The notes under the pieces were generated by a model that saw only the letters and a program-made list of their open reading frames with translations, made no database searches and had not been told where the DNA came from. DNA of 64,000 bases from CAYQNU01 sp964419055 (GTDB lineage: Bacteria > Bacteroidota > Bacteroidia > Flavobacteriales_D > Parvicellaceae), in assembly GCA_964419055.1 (NCBI GenBank), contig CAYQNU010000003.1, positions 1 to 64,000 on the forward strand, written 5' to 3'. This document shows, piece after piece, positions 1 to 7,692 of this stretch. Numbering within the stretch: position 1 is the first letter of the stretch; every line of letters begins with the position of its first letter. Position numbers and translations under genes: made by a program.

Positions 1-50
1 GGTATGATGACGTATAGCACTTTTTTTAGGATTGATGATTTTGTATTCAT
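1..50 (-). CDS. Start of a gene downstream of tolC (partial; possibly efflux membrane-fusion or RND subunit)
   Basis: An ATG at 50 opens a frame (MNTKSSILKKVLYVIIP) that runs off the window edge without a stop. It begins 8 nt after the TolC stop on the same strand, as expected for the next gene of an operon. Two or three Lys followed by a hydrophobic run looks like the start of a signal peptide or membrane anchor. In Bacteroidota a tolC-like gene is usually followed by the membrane-fusion protein and RND pump genes, so this is the natural guess, but only 16 codons are visible and nothing in them proves it. Confidence 0.45.
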   Translation of the reverse strand, partial: MNTKSSILKKVLYVII

Positions 51-58
51 TGTGATAA

Positions 59-1393
59 TTATTTGATTATTGAAATATTTCCTGTAAGTTTTTTTAGTTC
101 TAAATCTGCTTTTAGGTAATCAATTACAGCAGATAGATAAGTTTGTTGTGCTTCACGCAAAGCATTGTCTGCAAGCAAAACATCTGTTAAACTTGCCGTT
201 CCTTGTTTCTGTTGAAGAATGGTTTGCTCATAGATTGTTTGTGCCAATTGGATTTGTTCGGTTGTTGTCTCTACAGATTTTTTAGCAATTTCTCTTTGCA
301 TTCGAGCATTTTCAATCTGCATATTATTTTGTTCAGTAAGCAATCCAAACTGAAGTTCATTGTTTTGAAGTTCCAATGTTTTTTGATTGATTTTTCGTTG
401 AGTAACTGTTCCGTTAAATAGCGGATACGATAACTGAACCCCTGCAAAACCAATCGGATAAAAATCAAGAAAGGAAGCAGGTTGTCCGTTATAACCGAAG
501 CCCGTTGATCCATACATTCCAACCAGATTAAGCGAAGGCAAATACCTTGATTTATTGAGTGTGTTGAGTTCACTCGACAATAATCGGTTTTGAGTTTTTA
601 TGATACGAATATCTAAAGTTGATGAAGATGTGTATTCATTTGTGTTTTGATATTGAATGTTTGGTTCAATTTGCAGATTTTGTTCAATGGAAATACCCAT
701 AGCAAATTTCAACGCATTTAGAACCTGCTCGTATTTGCTTTTGATGGTTTCCTTTTGGGTGGTTAATTGTGATACTTGCAATTTTACCTTGCTTACATCT
801 GTTCCTTTTGCCAGTAATTGTTCATTGAGCAATTGCATATTTTTCAGAAGTCTTTCTGCATTAATCAGATTACTGTCAATAAATGCCAATTGATGATGCA
901 ATATTTGGGTATTGTAATACAAATTTGAAATTTCAAAATAGATTTGCTCCTCCGTTTTTTGATACTGTAAGTCGGTCAATTCCGAAGTAATTTTAGTAGT
1001 TTGAATAGCTCCATAAACTTGTGGATTAAACAAGGGCATTGAGAGTTGCAAGTTTGCATTGATGTTGTGTGGAACACCAAACTGTGCTGCTCTAAACTCT
1101 CCTTCGGGCGCTATAGGGTTTAAAGCATTAAGCGGCAATAGCTGATAGGGCAGGTTTGTGAAATATTTATAATCCGCATTGATTGTTACTTTCGGAATTA
1201 AATTAGCTTTTGCTTCTTTCGCCTTTTGTTCTACGATAGCAATATTATTTCGCCCCATTTGTAGATTTTTATTATGAATCTGTGCCGTGTCGATGCATTG
1301 TTGCAAGGTCCAAGTTTGTGCCTGAGCAGGTTGAAATCCTATTATTATAAGTAATAGAAAAACACTTTGTGTGTGAATATTCACTAACTTCAT
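59..1393 (-). CDS. TolC-family outer membrane efflux protein
   Basis: 444 residues, the usual length for an outer-membrane factor of a tripartite efflux pump or type I exporter. It has a signal peptide (residues 1-25, ending AQAQ), then the two-fold alternation of amphipathic helices and short strands of the family, with Gln/Asn/Leu-rich helices near 130-250 and 330-440. It would form the trimeric channel-tunnel spanning outer membrane and periplasm. It is the eighth gene of a minus-strand operon headed by a small membrane protein and Dps; 13 nt separate it from the cupin gene. A palindrome resembling the operon's head operator lies within its first codons (see 1369-1388). CusC-like metal efflux is possible from context but substrate cannot be read from the sequence. 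Confidence 0.9.
   Translation of the reverse strand: MKLVNIHTQSVFLLLIIIGFQPAQAQTWTLQQCIDTAQIHNKNLQMGRNNIAIVEQKAKEAKANLIPKVTINADYKYFTNLPYQLLPLNALNPIAPEGEFRAAQFGVPHNINANLQLSMPLFNPQVYGAIQTTKITSELTDLQYQKTEEQIYFEISNLYYNTQILHHQLAFIDSNLINAERLLKNMQLLNEQLLAKGTDVSKVKLQVSQLTTQKETIKSKYEQVLNALKFAMGISIEQNLQIEPNIQYQNTNEYTSSSTLDIRIIKTQNRLLSSELNTLNKSRYLPSLNLVGMYGSTGFGYNGQPASFLDFYPIGFAGVQLSYPLFNGTVTQRKINQKTLELQNNELQFGLLTEQNNMQIENARMQREIAKKSVETTTEQIQLAQTIYEQTILQQKQGTASLTDVLLADNALREAQQTYLSAVIDYLKADLELKKLTGNISIIK
1369..1388. promoter_or_regulatory. Operator-like palindrome inside the start of tolC
   Basis: The core GTGAATATTCAC (1373-1384) is a perfect 12-bp palindrome. Read on the minus strand the 20-bp site matches the promoter-proximal palindrome at 5810-5829 at 17 of 20 positions. 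It lies within codons 2-8 of tolC, so binding there could only act as a roadblock or on an internal promoter. It may be chance, because Val-Asn-Ile-His can be encoded this way. Confidence 0.35.
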
Positions 1394-1406
1394 CGGTTAA
1401 ATTTTT

Positions 1407-1694
1407 TTACTTAATGAGTATTAATTGACTTTCAATTGTTCCTACAACCCAATGTTTTACCATTGGTTCAATGTTTACAAAGTCGCCCGATAATAGTGTT
1501 TCTTTTATTCCTTTTTCATTTTCAAAAATCACTTCTCCTTCAACGCAAATCAAAAGTGCTGGTGTTTTGGTGATATGCTCTTTTAATTTTTCGCCTTGCA
1601 AAATTTGAATAGCTGTTGCGTTACCCAGTTCACTTTTGAAAAGAGAAGTTGCTGAAACTGGTTTTTCTTGTGTATGTAATTCTTTTATGTTCAT
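1407..1694 (-). CDS. Small cupin-like protein
   Basis: 95 residues with the character of a single cupin beta-barrel: a basic N-terminus, then alternating strands ending in a motif like SGDFVNIEPMVKHWV (about residues 70-84), which resembles cupin motif 2 (GDxxxxPxxxxH). Small stand-alone cupins of this type in Bacteroidota occur beside redox and efflux genes and are not characterised. The start overlaps the stop of the upstream lipoprotein gene by 4 nt, so the two are translationally coupled. No complete set of three His metal ligands is evident, so metal binding or catalysis is uncertain. Confidence 0.65.
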   Translation of the reverse strand: MNIKELHTQEKPVSATSLFKSELGNATAIQILQGEKLKEHITKTPALLICVEGEVIFENEKGIKETLLSGDFVNIEPMVKHWVVGTIESQLILIK

Positions 1695-2164
1695 TGGAAG
1701 TATTGATTAAATGTTGTGAATGAAATTTGAATATTTTCAAATTGCTTAGTTGCTTCGGTTTCGTTTTTAGCTTCTGAAAGTTCTTTTACCAAATCAATGT
1801 ATGGCAACAGCCACTTGTGCAATTCATCGTGGGCTTTGCCTTTCATTGTGCAATTTGATGTAAGCGAATCAATATTGACTAGTAATTTTTTGGATAAAAC
1901 TGCATAGTTTTTTGGATCCTCTTTCGGAAAAGAAATTATATCATTTTCCATAGTTCGTATGTGGATTAACATAGGTGCATCAACTTTCCATTTTTCTCCA
2001 TTATTGAGTTCAAGTGTTTCATTTTCTTCATCGTGGTTATGTCCTTCATGTGAAACTTCTTCTGTTTGCTCTTTCGAATTGTTATCCGTTGCATTTCCAC
2101 AGCTGCTCATAAAACTGCTTATGAGCATTGATGAAGCGATAAATATTAATGTGTTCTTTTTCAT
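1691..2164 (-). CDS. His/Glu-rich lipoprotein of unknown function
   Basis: 157 residues. Residues 1-22 form a lipoprotein signal with lipobox SSCG, so the mature protein is probably anchored by Cys22. Just after it is an acidic, His-bearing stretch (HEGHNHDEENE, about residues 39-50) that could bind a divalent metal. The rest is helical and acidic with no catalytic motif recognised. It sits between a membrane protein and the cupin gene in the multicopper-oxidase operon, which supports a metal-related periplasmic role, but that is inference. Confidence 0.75.
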   Translation of the reverse strand: MKKNTLIFIASSMLISSFMSSCGNATDNNSKEQTEEVSHEGHNHDEENETLELNNGEKWKVDAPMLIHIRTMENDIISFPKEDPKNYAVLSKKLLVNIDSLTSNCTMKGKAHDELHKWLLPYIDLVKELSEAKNETEATKQFENIQISFTTFNQYFQ

Positions 2165-2170
2165 AGTTTA

Positions 2171-2569
2171 TTACTTTTTATTTGATTTTTGTTTATTAAT
2201 AATGAAATAGGCAATGATAGTAAATACAAAGGTTAAAGACGTTCTAAAAATCATTGCACCTATTGTTTTGCTTTCATAAATTCCTCCTGAGTTAGCATGA
2301 ATTTTTAATCCTATAAATGCCGCTAACAAAATCATCGTTGAAAGACTCAAAAGTGTAAACGTCCATTTTTTACTTTTAACAAAACCATAGGCAGCAAAAA
2401 GATATAGTATGCTACTTATAAAATTAGCCCAAACAACAAATAAAACGTAATTGCCTTCCTTTTCTCTTATTCCAAATAAATCAAGAATAACAGAGGTGCT
2501 TAAGAATAAGGTCAATAAAGCAAAACCAGTTAAGATTGTTGCTATTATGTTTGAAATGTATTTTTTCAT
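2171..2569 (-). CDS. Four-helix membrane protein of unknown function
   Basis: 132 residues with four predicted membrane segments (about 8-30, 44-65, 72-92 and 105-127) and a basic C-terminus. No conserved motif was recognised. It lies 15 nt downstream of the multicopper oxidase and 6 nt upstream of the His-rich lipoprotein in the same operon, so it may be an inner-membrane partner of that stress module. Families of small four-helix proteins such as this are common in Bacteroidota and mostly uncharacterised. Confidence 0.7.
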   Translation of the reverse strand: MKKYISNIIATILTGFALLTLFLSTSVILDLFGIREKEGNYVLFVVWANFISSILYLFAAYGFVKSKKWTFTLLSLSTMILLAAFIGLKIHANSGGIYESKTIGAMIFRTSLTFVFTIIAYFIINKQKSNKK

Positions 2570-2584
2570 AAAATGGAAGTATAA

Positions 2585-4285
2585 CTAATAGCGAATAATT
2601 TTTCGAACATATTGTCTTCCTACTTCGTTTGAGAATACAATAAAATAATATCCTTTAGTTTCGGGAGCGTCAATTTTCAATTCTGAAGTATGTGAACTTA
2701 TTATTGATTGTACTAAAACTCCATCTATTGTGAAAATTTCAATTTTAGTAATTTCATCTAAATCTTGAATAGTAATTTGATTATTGGTAGGATTAGGAAA
2801 AATAGTGATGTTTCCCTCCTCTGTTTCTACCGTTTCAATCGCTGAGGCATTAGAAACTACTAAGAATTGCCCCATCATACCCATATCTTCATGGGTTAGC
2901 ATGTGGCAATGATACATGTAAGGAACAGAGTCGTTTGAAAAGTGATTAAATTCAGCGATAAATCTAACGACACCATTTCCCCCTGGCACTAAAACTACAT
3001 CATTAAAACCTTGTAAATGAGGAGGAGGAGGAACTCCGTTAATATCTAATATGTGAAACTGAACATCATGTATATGAAACGGGTGAGCAATTGGTGTTTG
3101 ATTTGTTAAAGTCCATATTTCAATATTATTTAAAGGAATAGTATAATTTATTACATCCATATCAAAAGATGTATTGTTAATTAAAAAAGGACCTGCCAAA
3201 TTCCCCATTGTAGCTGAAGTAAAGGTTAAATTTCTAGTAGTATTTTGTGTGCCTTCTAATAAATGAGAAAAAGTAGCTAAACTTGTAGGGATTGTTAAAA
3301 CTGGATTGGCTGTTTGAGCTACAACACTAATATCTAATAATTGAAAGTCATTTCCATTTAAAGGGTTTGATGTATATCCAACTAATGACGCTGTTGCTCC
3401 CGCTCCCATTCCTGGTTGAGTGGCACCATAAATAGCATTGGGTAATTCAGAAGCATAACTCATCAATTGAATGTTTTGGCCTAGACTTGTCGATAAATCA
3501 ACTAAAACATCAGCTCTTTGTCCCGGAGCAATTCTGTAACGAGTCATTACTACTGGAGCAGTCAACAACCCCCCATCTGTTCCTATTAAACTAAATTGTC
3601 GATTATCAGAAAAACCTACTTCAAAAACTCGTTGTGAAGAGCCATTTAATAATCGAAGTCTTACCACTTGAGCTGGTAAATCAACAACAGGATCAACAGT
3701 GCCATTTACCATTACTGAAGTGTCTAATTCAGTATGCATTACTATTTGTCCAGCAGCATCAAATCCTTTGGTTTGCATAATTATTGGAAACTCATCCACG
3801 CCATAATTCATAGGTAATCCAAGCGTTTGTTCCTCTGCATCTCTAACCAAAATAAGTCCAGCAATTCCCTTGGAGACATGCTTATCTGTTTGCATATGTA
3901 AATGTGGATGATACCAATACGTTCCAGCTTTGTCCATAATTGTAAATTGCGGATTCCATGTTGCATTTGGAAGTATGGTTGTGTGAGGACCTCCATCATT
4001 TTCTGGAGCCACATGTAATCCATGCCAATGTATGGTAGTGGTCTCTGAAATTTGATTGTTTACACTTATGTTAACTAATGAGTCCTTTGATAAAATCAAC
4101 GTTGGGCCTAATAAACTACCATTGGCTCCCATAGTATTGGTAACCAAAGATGGATAAAACATTGTCGTTCCATTTTGTAAGGTTAGGTTTATGTTTTGTC
4201 CCGATAATGTTGTTGGAATATTTAAAGGGTTTTGAGCAAATATTTTTGCAGAAAAAACTAAGAGTAGCAACGCAGTTGTTTTCAT
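2585..4285 (-). CDS. Secreted multicopper oxidase with T9SS sorting domain
   Basis: 566 residues. Signal peptide 1-17. The copper sites of a three-cupredoxin oxidase are all present: HWH (86-88), HPH (126-128), HPFHIH (401-406) and HCHMLTHEDM (459-468), whose last part supplies the type 1 site ligands including Met. After residue 490 there is a typical type-A T9SS C-terminal domain starting IFPNPTNN and ending in VRKIIRY. The enzyme should therefore be exported through type IX secretion and be released or anchored at the cell surface, where it would oxidise Cu(I), Fe(II) or phenolic substrates with O2. Met-rich CueO-like inserts are short. It follows the tetR gene by 1 nt and precedes a membrane protein gene by 15 nt. 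Confidence 0.93.
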   Translation of the reverse strand: MKTTALLLLVFSAKIFAQNPLNIPTTLSGQNINLTLQNGTTMFYPSLVTNTMGANGSLLGPTLILSKDSLVNISVNNQISETTTIHWHGLHVAPENDGGPHTTILPNATWNPQFTIMDKAGTYWYHPHLHMQTDKHVSKGIAGLILVRDAEEQTLGLPMNYGVDEFPIIMQTKGFDAAGQIVMHTELDTSVMVNGTVDPVVDLPAQVVRLRLLNGSSQRVFEVGFSDNRQFSLIGTDGGLLTAPVVMTRYRIAPGQRADVLVDLSTSLGQNIQLMSYASELPNAIYGATQPGMGAGATASLVGYTSNPLNGNDFQLLDISVVAQTANPVLTIPTSLATFSHLLEGTQNTTRNLTFTSATMGNLAGPFLINNTSFDMDVINYTIPLNNIEIWTLTNQTPIAHPFHIHDVQFHILDINGVPPPPHLQGFNDVVLVPGGNGVVRFIAEFNHFSNDSVPYMYHCHMLTHEDMGMMGQFLVVSNASAIETVETEEGNITIFPNPTNNQITIQDLDEITKIEIFTIDGVLVQSIISSHTSELKIDAPETKGYYFIVFSNEVGRQYVRKIIRY

Positions 4286-4286
4286 T

Positions 4287-4877
4287 TTATTTATTTTTTA
4301 TTAACCTTAAAATTGATTGAATCATATTTTCACCGTTTCTTATTATGTCAAATTGAAAGTTAGCGACCCTCCATTTGTACATTTGCAATCGGAAAGTTCC
4401 CATCACAATGTGGATTAACTCTTCTGAAGTAATTGAATTAGTAAAAATGTTTTTTTGTTGTCCTTCAGAAATTATGGGCATCAAGTGTTTCATTTTTACA
4501 CTCATTATTTTCGATATAGTTTCATTGATTCTTTGGCTTTCTTCCATCAAACCGTCAGAGAATACTGCTACCACAAAATGAGGATTTTTGTTAAAAAATG
4601 AAAATTGATTTTGAAATAGCGTTGTAAATTTTTCTTCGGGCGATTGTTCACTTAAAATTGCGTTTGTATAGCGTTCATCCATACTTTGAGCAAGGTATTC
4701 GAGTAATGTAATGATTATTTCTTCCTTGCTTGCAAAGTGACGATAAATAGCACTTTCCGAAAATTTCATTTCCTTAGCCAAGTTCTTAATTGTTAGCCCA
4801 CTTATTCCCGAAGCAGTCAATATTTTTCCTGCTGCTTCAATAATTTCAAGTTGTCTATCAGAAATTCCTACTGTCAT
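4287..4877 (-). CDS. TetR/AcrR-family transcriptional regulator
   Basis: 196 residues. The N-terminal helix-turn-helix is clear (residues 8-55, with SGLTIKNLAKEMKFSESAIY followed by RHFASKEE), as in TetR repressors; the remaining 140 residues are the helical ligand-binding and dimer domain. It lies 3 nt after dps and 1 nt before the multicopper oxidase, inside the operon it probably controls. A palindrome overlapping the transcription start of the first gene (5810-5829) is the obvious candidate operator, making the operon autoregulated. The ligand is unknown. Confidence 0.9.
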   Translation of the reverse strand: MTVGISDRQLEIIEAAGKILTASGISGLTIKNLAKEMKFSESAIYRHFASKEEIIITLLEYLAQSMDERYTNAILSEQSPEEKFTTLFQNQFSFFNKNPHFVVAVFSDGLMEESQRINETISKIMSVKMKHLMPIISEGQQKNIFTNSITSEELIHIVMGTFRLQMYKWRVANFQFDIIRNGENMIQSILRLIKNK

Positions 4878-4880
4878 TTG

Positions 4881-5357
4881 TTATTTTTTTAAGAATGATG
4901 AATACATCCATACTTGTTTTTCCTGAAAGCGAATGTAATCGCTCATTAAAGCATTTGTTCCTTCATCATTTGCATCAGAAGCTAATCCAAGAATTTCTCT
5001 TTGCATAACGATAGTTGTTTTAAATCCTTCCAAAATTTGTTCTACTGCAATCAATCCATCCGAAACTTTTTTGCTTTCATTTATGGTCGATGTTTTAGCG
5101 TATTGAGAATAGCTATGCTCGGGTGTGTGTCCCAATGTTAATATGCGTTCTGCTACTTCATCAATTTTTAGTAACAAATCATTGTAGAGTTCTTCAAATT
5201 TTAAATGCAATTCAAAAAACTTTTCACCTTTAATATTCCAGTGAAATCCTCTTGTGTTTTGATAAAATATGGAATAGTTTGCGAGTAACTTGTTTAATTT
5301 ATTTGCCAATTCTTTGGCTTTGTCTTGGTGTAAACCAATTGAATTTAAATTTTTCAT
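4881..5357 (-). CDS. dps: Dps-like DNA-binding ferritin
   Basis: 158 residues from the ATG at 5357; a TTG at 5372 in frame is less likely. Dps proteins are dodecameric mini-ferritins that oxidise Fe(II) with H2O2 and protect DNA. The diagnostic N-terminal helix motif is present (QNTRGFHWNIKGEKFFELH, about residues 35-53), followed by the second helix EELYNDLLLKIDEVAERI, which together supply the His, Asp and Glu ligands of the inter-subunit ferroxidase site. The second half (DANDEGTNALMSDYI) is the normal C-terminal helix region. Its place in an operon with a TetR regulator and a multicopper oxidase points to oxidative or metal stress. Confidence 0.9.
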   Translation of the reverse strand: MKNLNSIGLHQDKAKELANKLNKLLANYSIFYQNTRGFHWNIKGEKFFELHLKFEELYNDLLLKIDEVAERILTLGHTPEHSYSQYAKTSTINESKKVSDGLIAVEQILEGFKTTIVMQREILGLASDANDEGTNALMSDYIRFQEKQVWMYSSFLKK

Positions 5358-5381
5358 TTTTATGTATTTCAAGTTTATTAA

Positions 5382-5792
5382 TTATTGAGTGATAGATTTC
5401 ATTTTTAAAAACGCAACTCCTAACCAAATTACAGATGCGGTCATTGCAATTGCACCAATTAATACTAAAACAGGAGGCACTCCAAAATAGACCTCTGTTA
5501 ATATTCCTATTGGCATTAATAAGCCTGTAAGTGCCAACCAAGAAATAGCTTTCACGTTTTGTAATTTGTCTTTGAAATGTAGAAGCAAATAACCAATTAG
5601 AATGTTTAGAAAGGCGAACAAGTTTCCGTGAACGTGAGCCAGTCTGCTTTCAAAATGTTTTCCGATACTGTATGAGTCCACCCAAGCTTCTTTATCTGGT
5701 GCAAAGTCTCTTAAATATATTAAAAGAAATCCGTAAGCCATAAAAAGCCCCATTGTAAGGAAGCCAATTGCGATGTTGTTTTTGCCGTTCAT
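5382..5792 (-). CDS. Four-helix membrane protein with heme-copper-oxidase-like HVHGN motif
   Basis: 136 residues and four predicted membrane helices (about 8-28, 52-72, 80-103, 108-130). The second helix starts with AHVHGNLFAFLNILIG, reminiscent of the histidine-bearing helices of heme-copper oxidase subunit I and NorB-like proteins, though most of that subunit is absent. It may bind heme or metal, but no function can be assigned. It is the first gene of the operon, directly behind a consensus promoter and an operator palindrome, and is 24 nt upstream of dps. Confidence 0.7.
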   Translation of the reverse strand: MNGKNNIAIGFLTMGLFMAYGFLLIYLRDFAPDKEAWVDSYSIGKHFESRLAHVHGNLFAFLNILIGYLLLHFKDKLQNVKAISWLALTGLLMPIGILTEVYFGVPPVLVLIGAIAMTASVIWLGVAFLKMKSITQ

Positions 5793-5809
5793 CTTGCTTA
5801 TATTTTTAA

Positions 5810-5829
5810 GTAAGTGAATATTCGCTCAC
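5810..5829. promoter_or_regulatory. Candidate TetR operator at the head of the multicopper-oxidase operon
   Basis: GTAAGTGAATATTCGCTCAC is an imperfect 20-bp palindrome centred on GAATATTC. It starts at the last base of the -7 box on the minus strand and covers the expected transcription start, the classic place for a TetR-family repressor. A tetR gene is the third gene of the operon. A 17/20 match occurs at 1369-1388. Confidence 0.6.
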
Positions 5830-5860
5830 AAAGATAGTTCTATTTTATTTATTCCTGCAA
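5829..5860 (-). promoter_or_regulatory. Promoter of the multicopper-oxidase operon
   Basis: Reading the minus strand, TTG at 5860-5858 and TATCTTTG at 5836-5829 are separated by 21 nt. This fits the Bacteroidota primary sigma factor consensus (TTG, 17-23 nt, TAnnTTTG). The gene starts 36 nt downstream of the -7 box. Confidence 0.7.
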
Positions 5861-6194
5861 GTTTTTTTGAGAAAACTTTAAAATGTGACGAAAATCATCT
5901 TGGTGCGGTGGTTAATTGGCTCTTTTGGGGTTTGCCTGTGTGTCGGGTTGTGTGAGGGGGCAAACCCCAAATGTGCCAATGCGGGCGGGCTAAAATTATT
6001 TTTTAAAATGTGTGGTGGGAAAATTTTTAAAACCTTGCGTTGGCTTTAGTGTCGGCAAAATGGTCTGGTCGGTGTCGAGTTACAGCGAAATTGTCAACCG
6101 AGTTTTTGTCGCCCGAAAGTTAGTTTGGAAGTCAAAAGTCTGGTCGTTTTCTTGTCCGTCTTACGGTTGCACGGTCGTCTTTTAGGCTTGCTTA
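5837..6194. other. G-rich non-coding region with a long hairpin
   Basis: No credible gene is seen here. From about 5881 the plus strand becomes rich in G and T and unlike the A/T-rich neighbourhood. 5915-5980 folds into a long hairpin: ATTGGC (5915-5920) with GCCAAT (5975-5980), a 3x3 internal loop, then TTTGGGGTTTGCC (5924-5936) with GGCAAACCCCAAA (5959-5971), and a 22-nt loop. It could be a structured RNA, a relic of a mobile cassette boundary, or a decayed repeat; the sequence does not decide. Confidence 0.45.
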
Positions 6195-6202
6195 TAACTT
6201 TG
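6195..6202 (+). promoter_or_regulatory. -7 promoter box before the small lipoprotein
   Basis: TAACTTTG fits the TAnnTTTG box. The best upstream TTG (6167-6169) is 25 nt away, slightly long. The leader to the ATG at 6270 would be about 60 nt. Confidence 0.35.
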
Positions 6203-6269
6203 ATATTTATCCAATTCTATATATTGGTAACAAAAAAATTAGTTACTTTAAAACCAAATATAAAAAAAT

Positions 6270-6509
6270 ATGAAAAAAATCACTACTTCAATAGCTTTTA
6301 CAGCTATAATTTTAGGAATCACCTCTTGTGGAGGCTGGTCGGCATCGCAAGAAAATGCTTTTAATGAAAGCTGTGAAAAAGCAGGTGGTATAGATTGCCC
6401 TTGTGCTCTAGAAGCGGTAAAAAAAGCCTATCCAAACAATTCAGACTTTGTTGAAAAAGGAGCTAAAGACACCAATTTGCAAGCAGAAATTTTAAAATGT
6501 AGCAAATAA
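6270..6509 (+). CDS. Small Cys-rich lipoprotein of unknown function
   Basis: 79 residues. MKKITTSIAFTAIILGITSC is a lipoprotein signal with lipidated Cys20 (lipobox ITSC). The mature part has four further Cys (CEKAGGIDCPC and a C-terminal CSK), a pattern seen in small Bacteroidota lipoproteins resembling a helical hairpin pinned by disulfides. Function unknown. It is a single-gene unit: a -7 box precedes it and a strong terminator follows directly. Confidence 0.75.
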   Translation: MKKITTSIAFTAIILGITSCGGWSASQENAFNESCEKAGGIDCPCALEAVKKAYPNNSDFVEKGAKDTNLQAEILKCSK

Positions 6510-6510
6510 T

Positions 6511-6552
6511 TAAAATCTCCGCCACTTATTTTTATAGGTGGCGGAGATTTTA
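6511..6552 (+). terminator. Strong intrinsic terminator
   Basis: TAAAATCTCCGCCAC (6511-6525) is exactly complementary to GTGGCGGAGATTTTA (6538-6552): a 15-bp perfect stem, 12-nt loop, then a T-rich run. It begins 1 nt after the lipoprotein stop codon. Confidence 0.9.
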
Positions 6553-6609
6553 CTTTTTCATTTTTAGTTATTTACTCCTCAAATCCTAAAAACTTCGCTT
6601 ATTTTAAAC

Positions 6610-6617
6610 TATTTTTG
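6610..6617 (+). promoter_or_regulatory. -7 promoter box of rluB
   Basis: TATTTTTG matches TAnnTTTG and lies 33 nt before the ATG at 6650. No clear TTG was seen at the -33 distance. Confidence 0.4.
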
Positions 6618-6649
6618 CATTCTAACATTTCATTTCACACTGTTTCAAC

Positions 6650-7585
6650 ATGAATAATCGCAAAAAAGGACACTTTTCTGGCTTTGATAAATCAAAGCTT
6701 AACGTTCAAAAACCTTCTGTTTTAAAACTTGATAAAGACATAAAGAACGAGAGAGAAACGGGTTCTAAAAGACCTAGAATTAATAAGGAAAACGATTCAT
6801 CAAAAAAAAACAATCCTAAAGAAACTATTAGCAATTCAAGAACTGCAGACCAAGCTAATGATTTAGTGCGTCTTAATAAATTTATTGCTGATGCTGGAAT
6901 TTGTTCTAGAAGGGAAGCCGACACACTAATATCCGAAGGAAAAATCACTGTAAACGGTGAAGTTACTACCGAACTGGGTAAAAAGATTTCTCCAACCGAT
7001 ATAGTAAAATACAATCGAAAAGTATTAAAAAGAGAACGATTCATTTATATTTTACTTAATAAACCAAAAGACGCTATTACCACTTCAAGTGACGAGCAAG
7101 GCAGAAAAACGGTTTTAGATTTAATTGCTGGTGCTTGCAATGAACGCGTTTATCCTGTAGGAAGATTGGATAGAAATACAACGGGATTATTGCTTTTAAC
7201 AAATGATGGAGAATTGACCAAAAGATTGACCCATCCCAAATATAACATTTCAAAAACCTACATTGCTGAATTTGAAAAAGGAGTTCCACCAGAAGTAATT
7301 GAACAACTTCAAAAAGGAATTGAATTGGAAGATGGATTTATAAAATGTGACAAAATTGAGTATGGTGATGGAGGGCATAACCATAAAGTAGTGATGGTAG
7401 AGATACATTCTGGTAAAAATCGCATTGTAAGACGAATGTTCGAACATTTCGATTATGAAGTAAAAAAACTTGATCGAGTTTCTTTTGCAGGCATCAAAAA
7501 AGGAGCACTAAGTAGAGGAAAATGGCGGATGCTTGAAAAAAAAGAAGTTGGTTTTCTAAAAATGGCAACTGGAGAAAGAGGTTAG
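6650..7585 (+). CDS. rluB: 23S rRNA pseudouridine synthase, RluB/RsuA family
   Basis: 311 residues. A lysine-rich, disordered N-terminal tail of about 70 residues is followed by an S4 RNA-binding domain (about 72-118, VRLNKFIADAGICSRREAD) and the RsuA/RluB-type synthase domain with the catalytic motif GRLDRNTTGLLLLTNDGEL (Asp174). Such enzymes isomerise a uridine in 23S rRNA (or 16S for RsuA). The basic N-terminal extension is common in Bacteroidota RluB and probably adds RNA affinity. The target uridine is not provable from sequence; RluB is the best guess from length and the S4 placement. It appears to be transcribed alone. Confidence 0.88.
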   Translation: MNNRKKGHFSGFDKSKLNVQKPSVLKLDKDIKNERETGSKRPRINKENDSSKKNNPKETISNSRTADQANDLVRLNKFIADAGICSRREADTLISEGKITVNGEVTTELGKKISPTDIVKYNRKVLKRERFIYILLNKPKDAITTSSDEQGRKTVLDLIAGACNERVYPVGRLDRNTTGLLLLTNDGELTKRLTHPKYNISKTYIAEFEKGVPPEVIEQLQKGIELEDGFIKCDKIEYGDGGHNHKVVMVEIHSGKNRIVRRMFEHFDYEVKKLDRVSFAGIKKGALSRGKWRMLEKKEVGFLKMATGERG

Positions 7586-7594
7586 TTTAATTTT

Positions 7595-7619
7595 GGTGAC
7601 TTCGACAGGCTCAGTCACC
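7595..7619. repeat. REP-like palindrome (CTTCGACAGGCTCAG type)
   Basis: GGTGAC (7595-7600) pairs with GTCACC (7614-7619) around ttcgacaggctca. From memory this core recurs as an intergenic repeat in many Bacteroidota. It lies between convergent rluB and the outer-membrane gene and could also act as a weak bidirectional terminator. Confidence 0.5.
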
Positions 7620-7692
7620 TATTGTTATTATTAAATACGGAATTCTTTTTAGGGTTTGAGTTCATTGAAAATTTCGACCATTAACTCAGACC

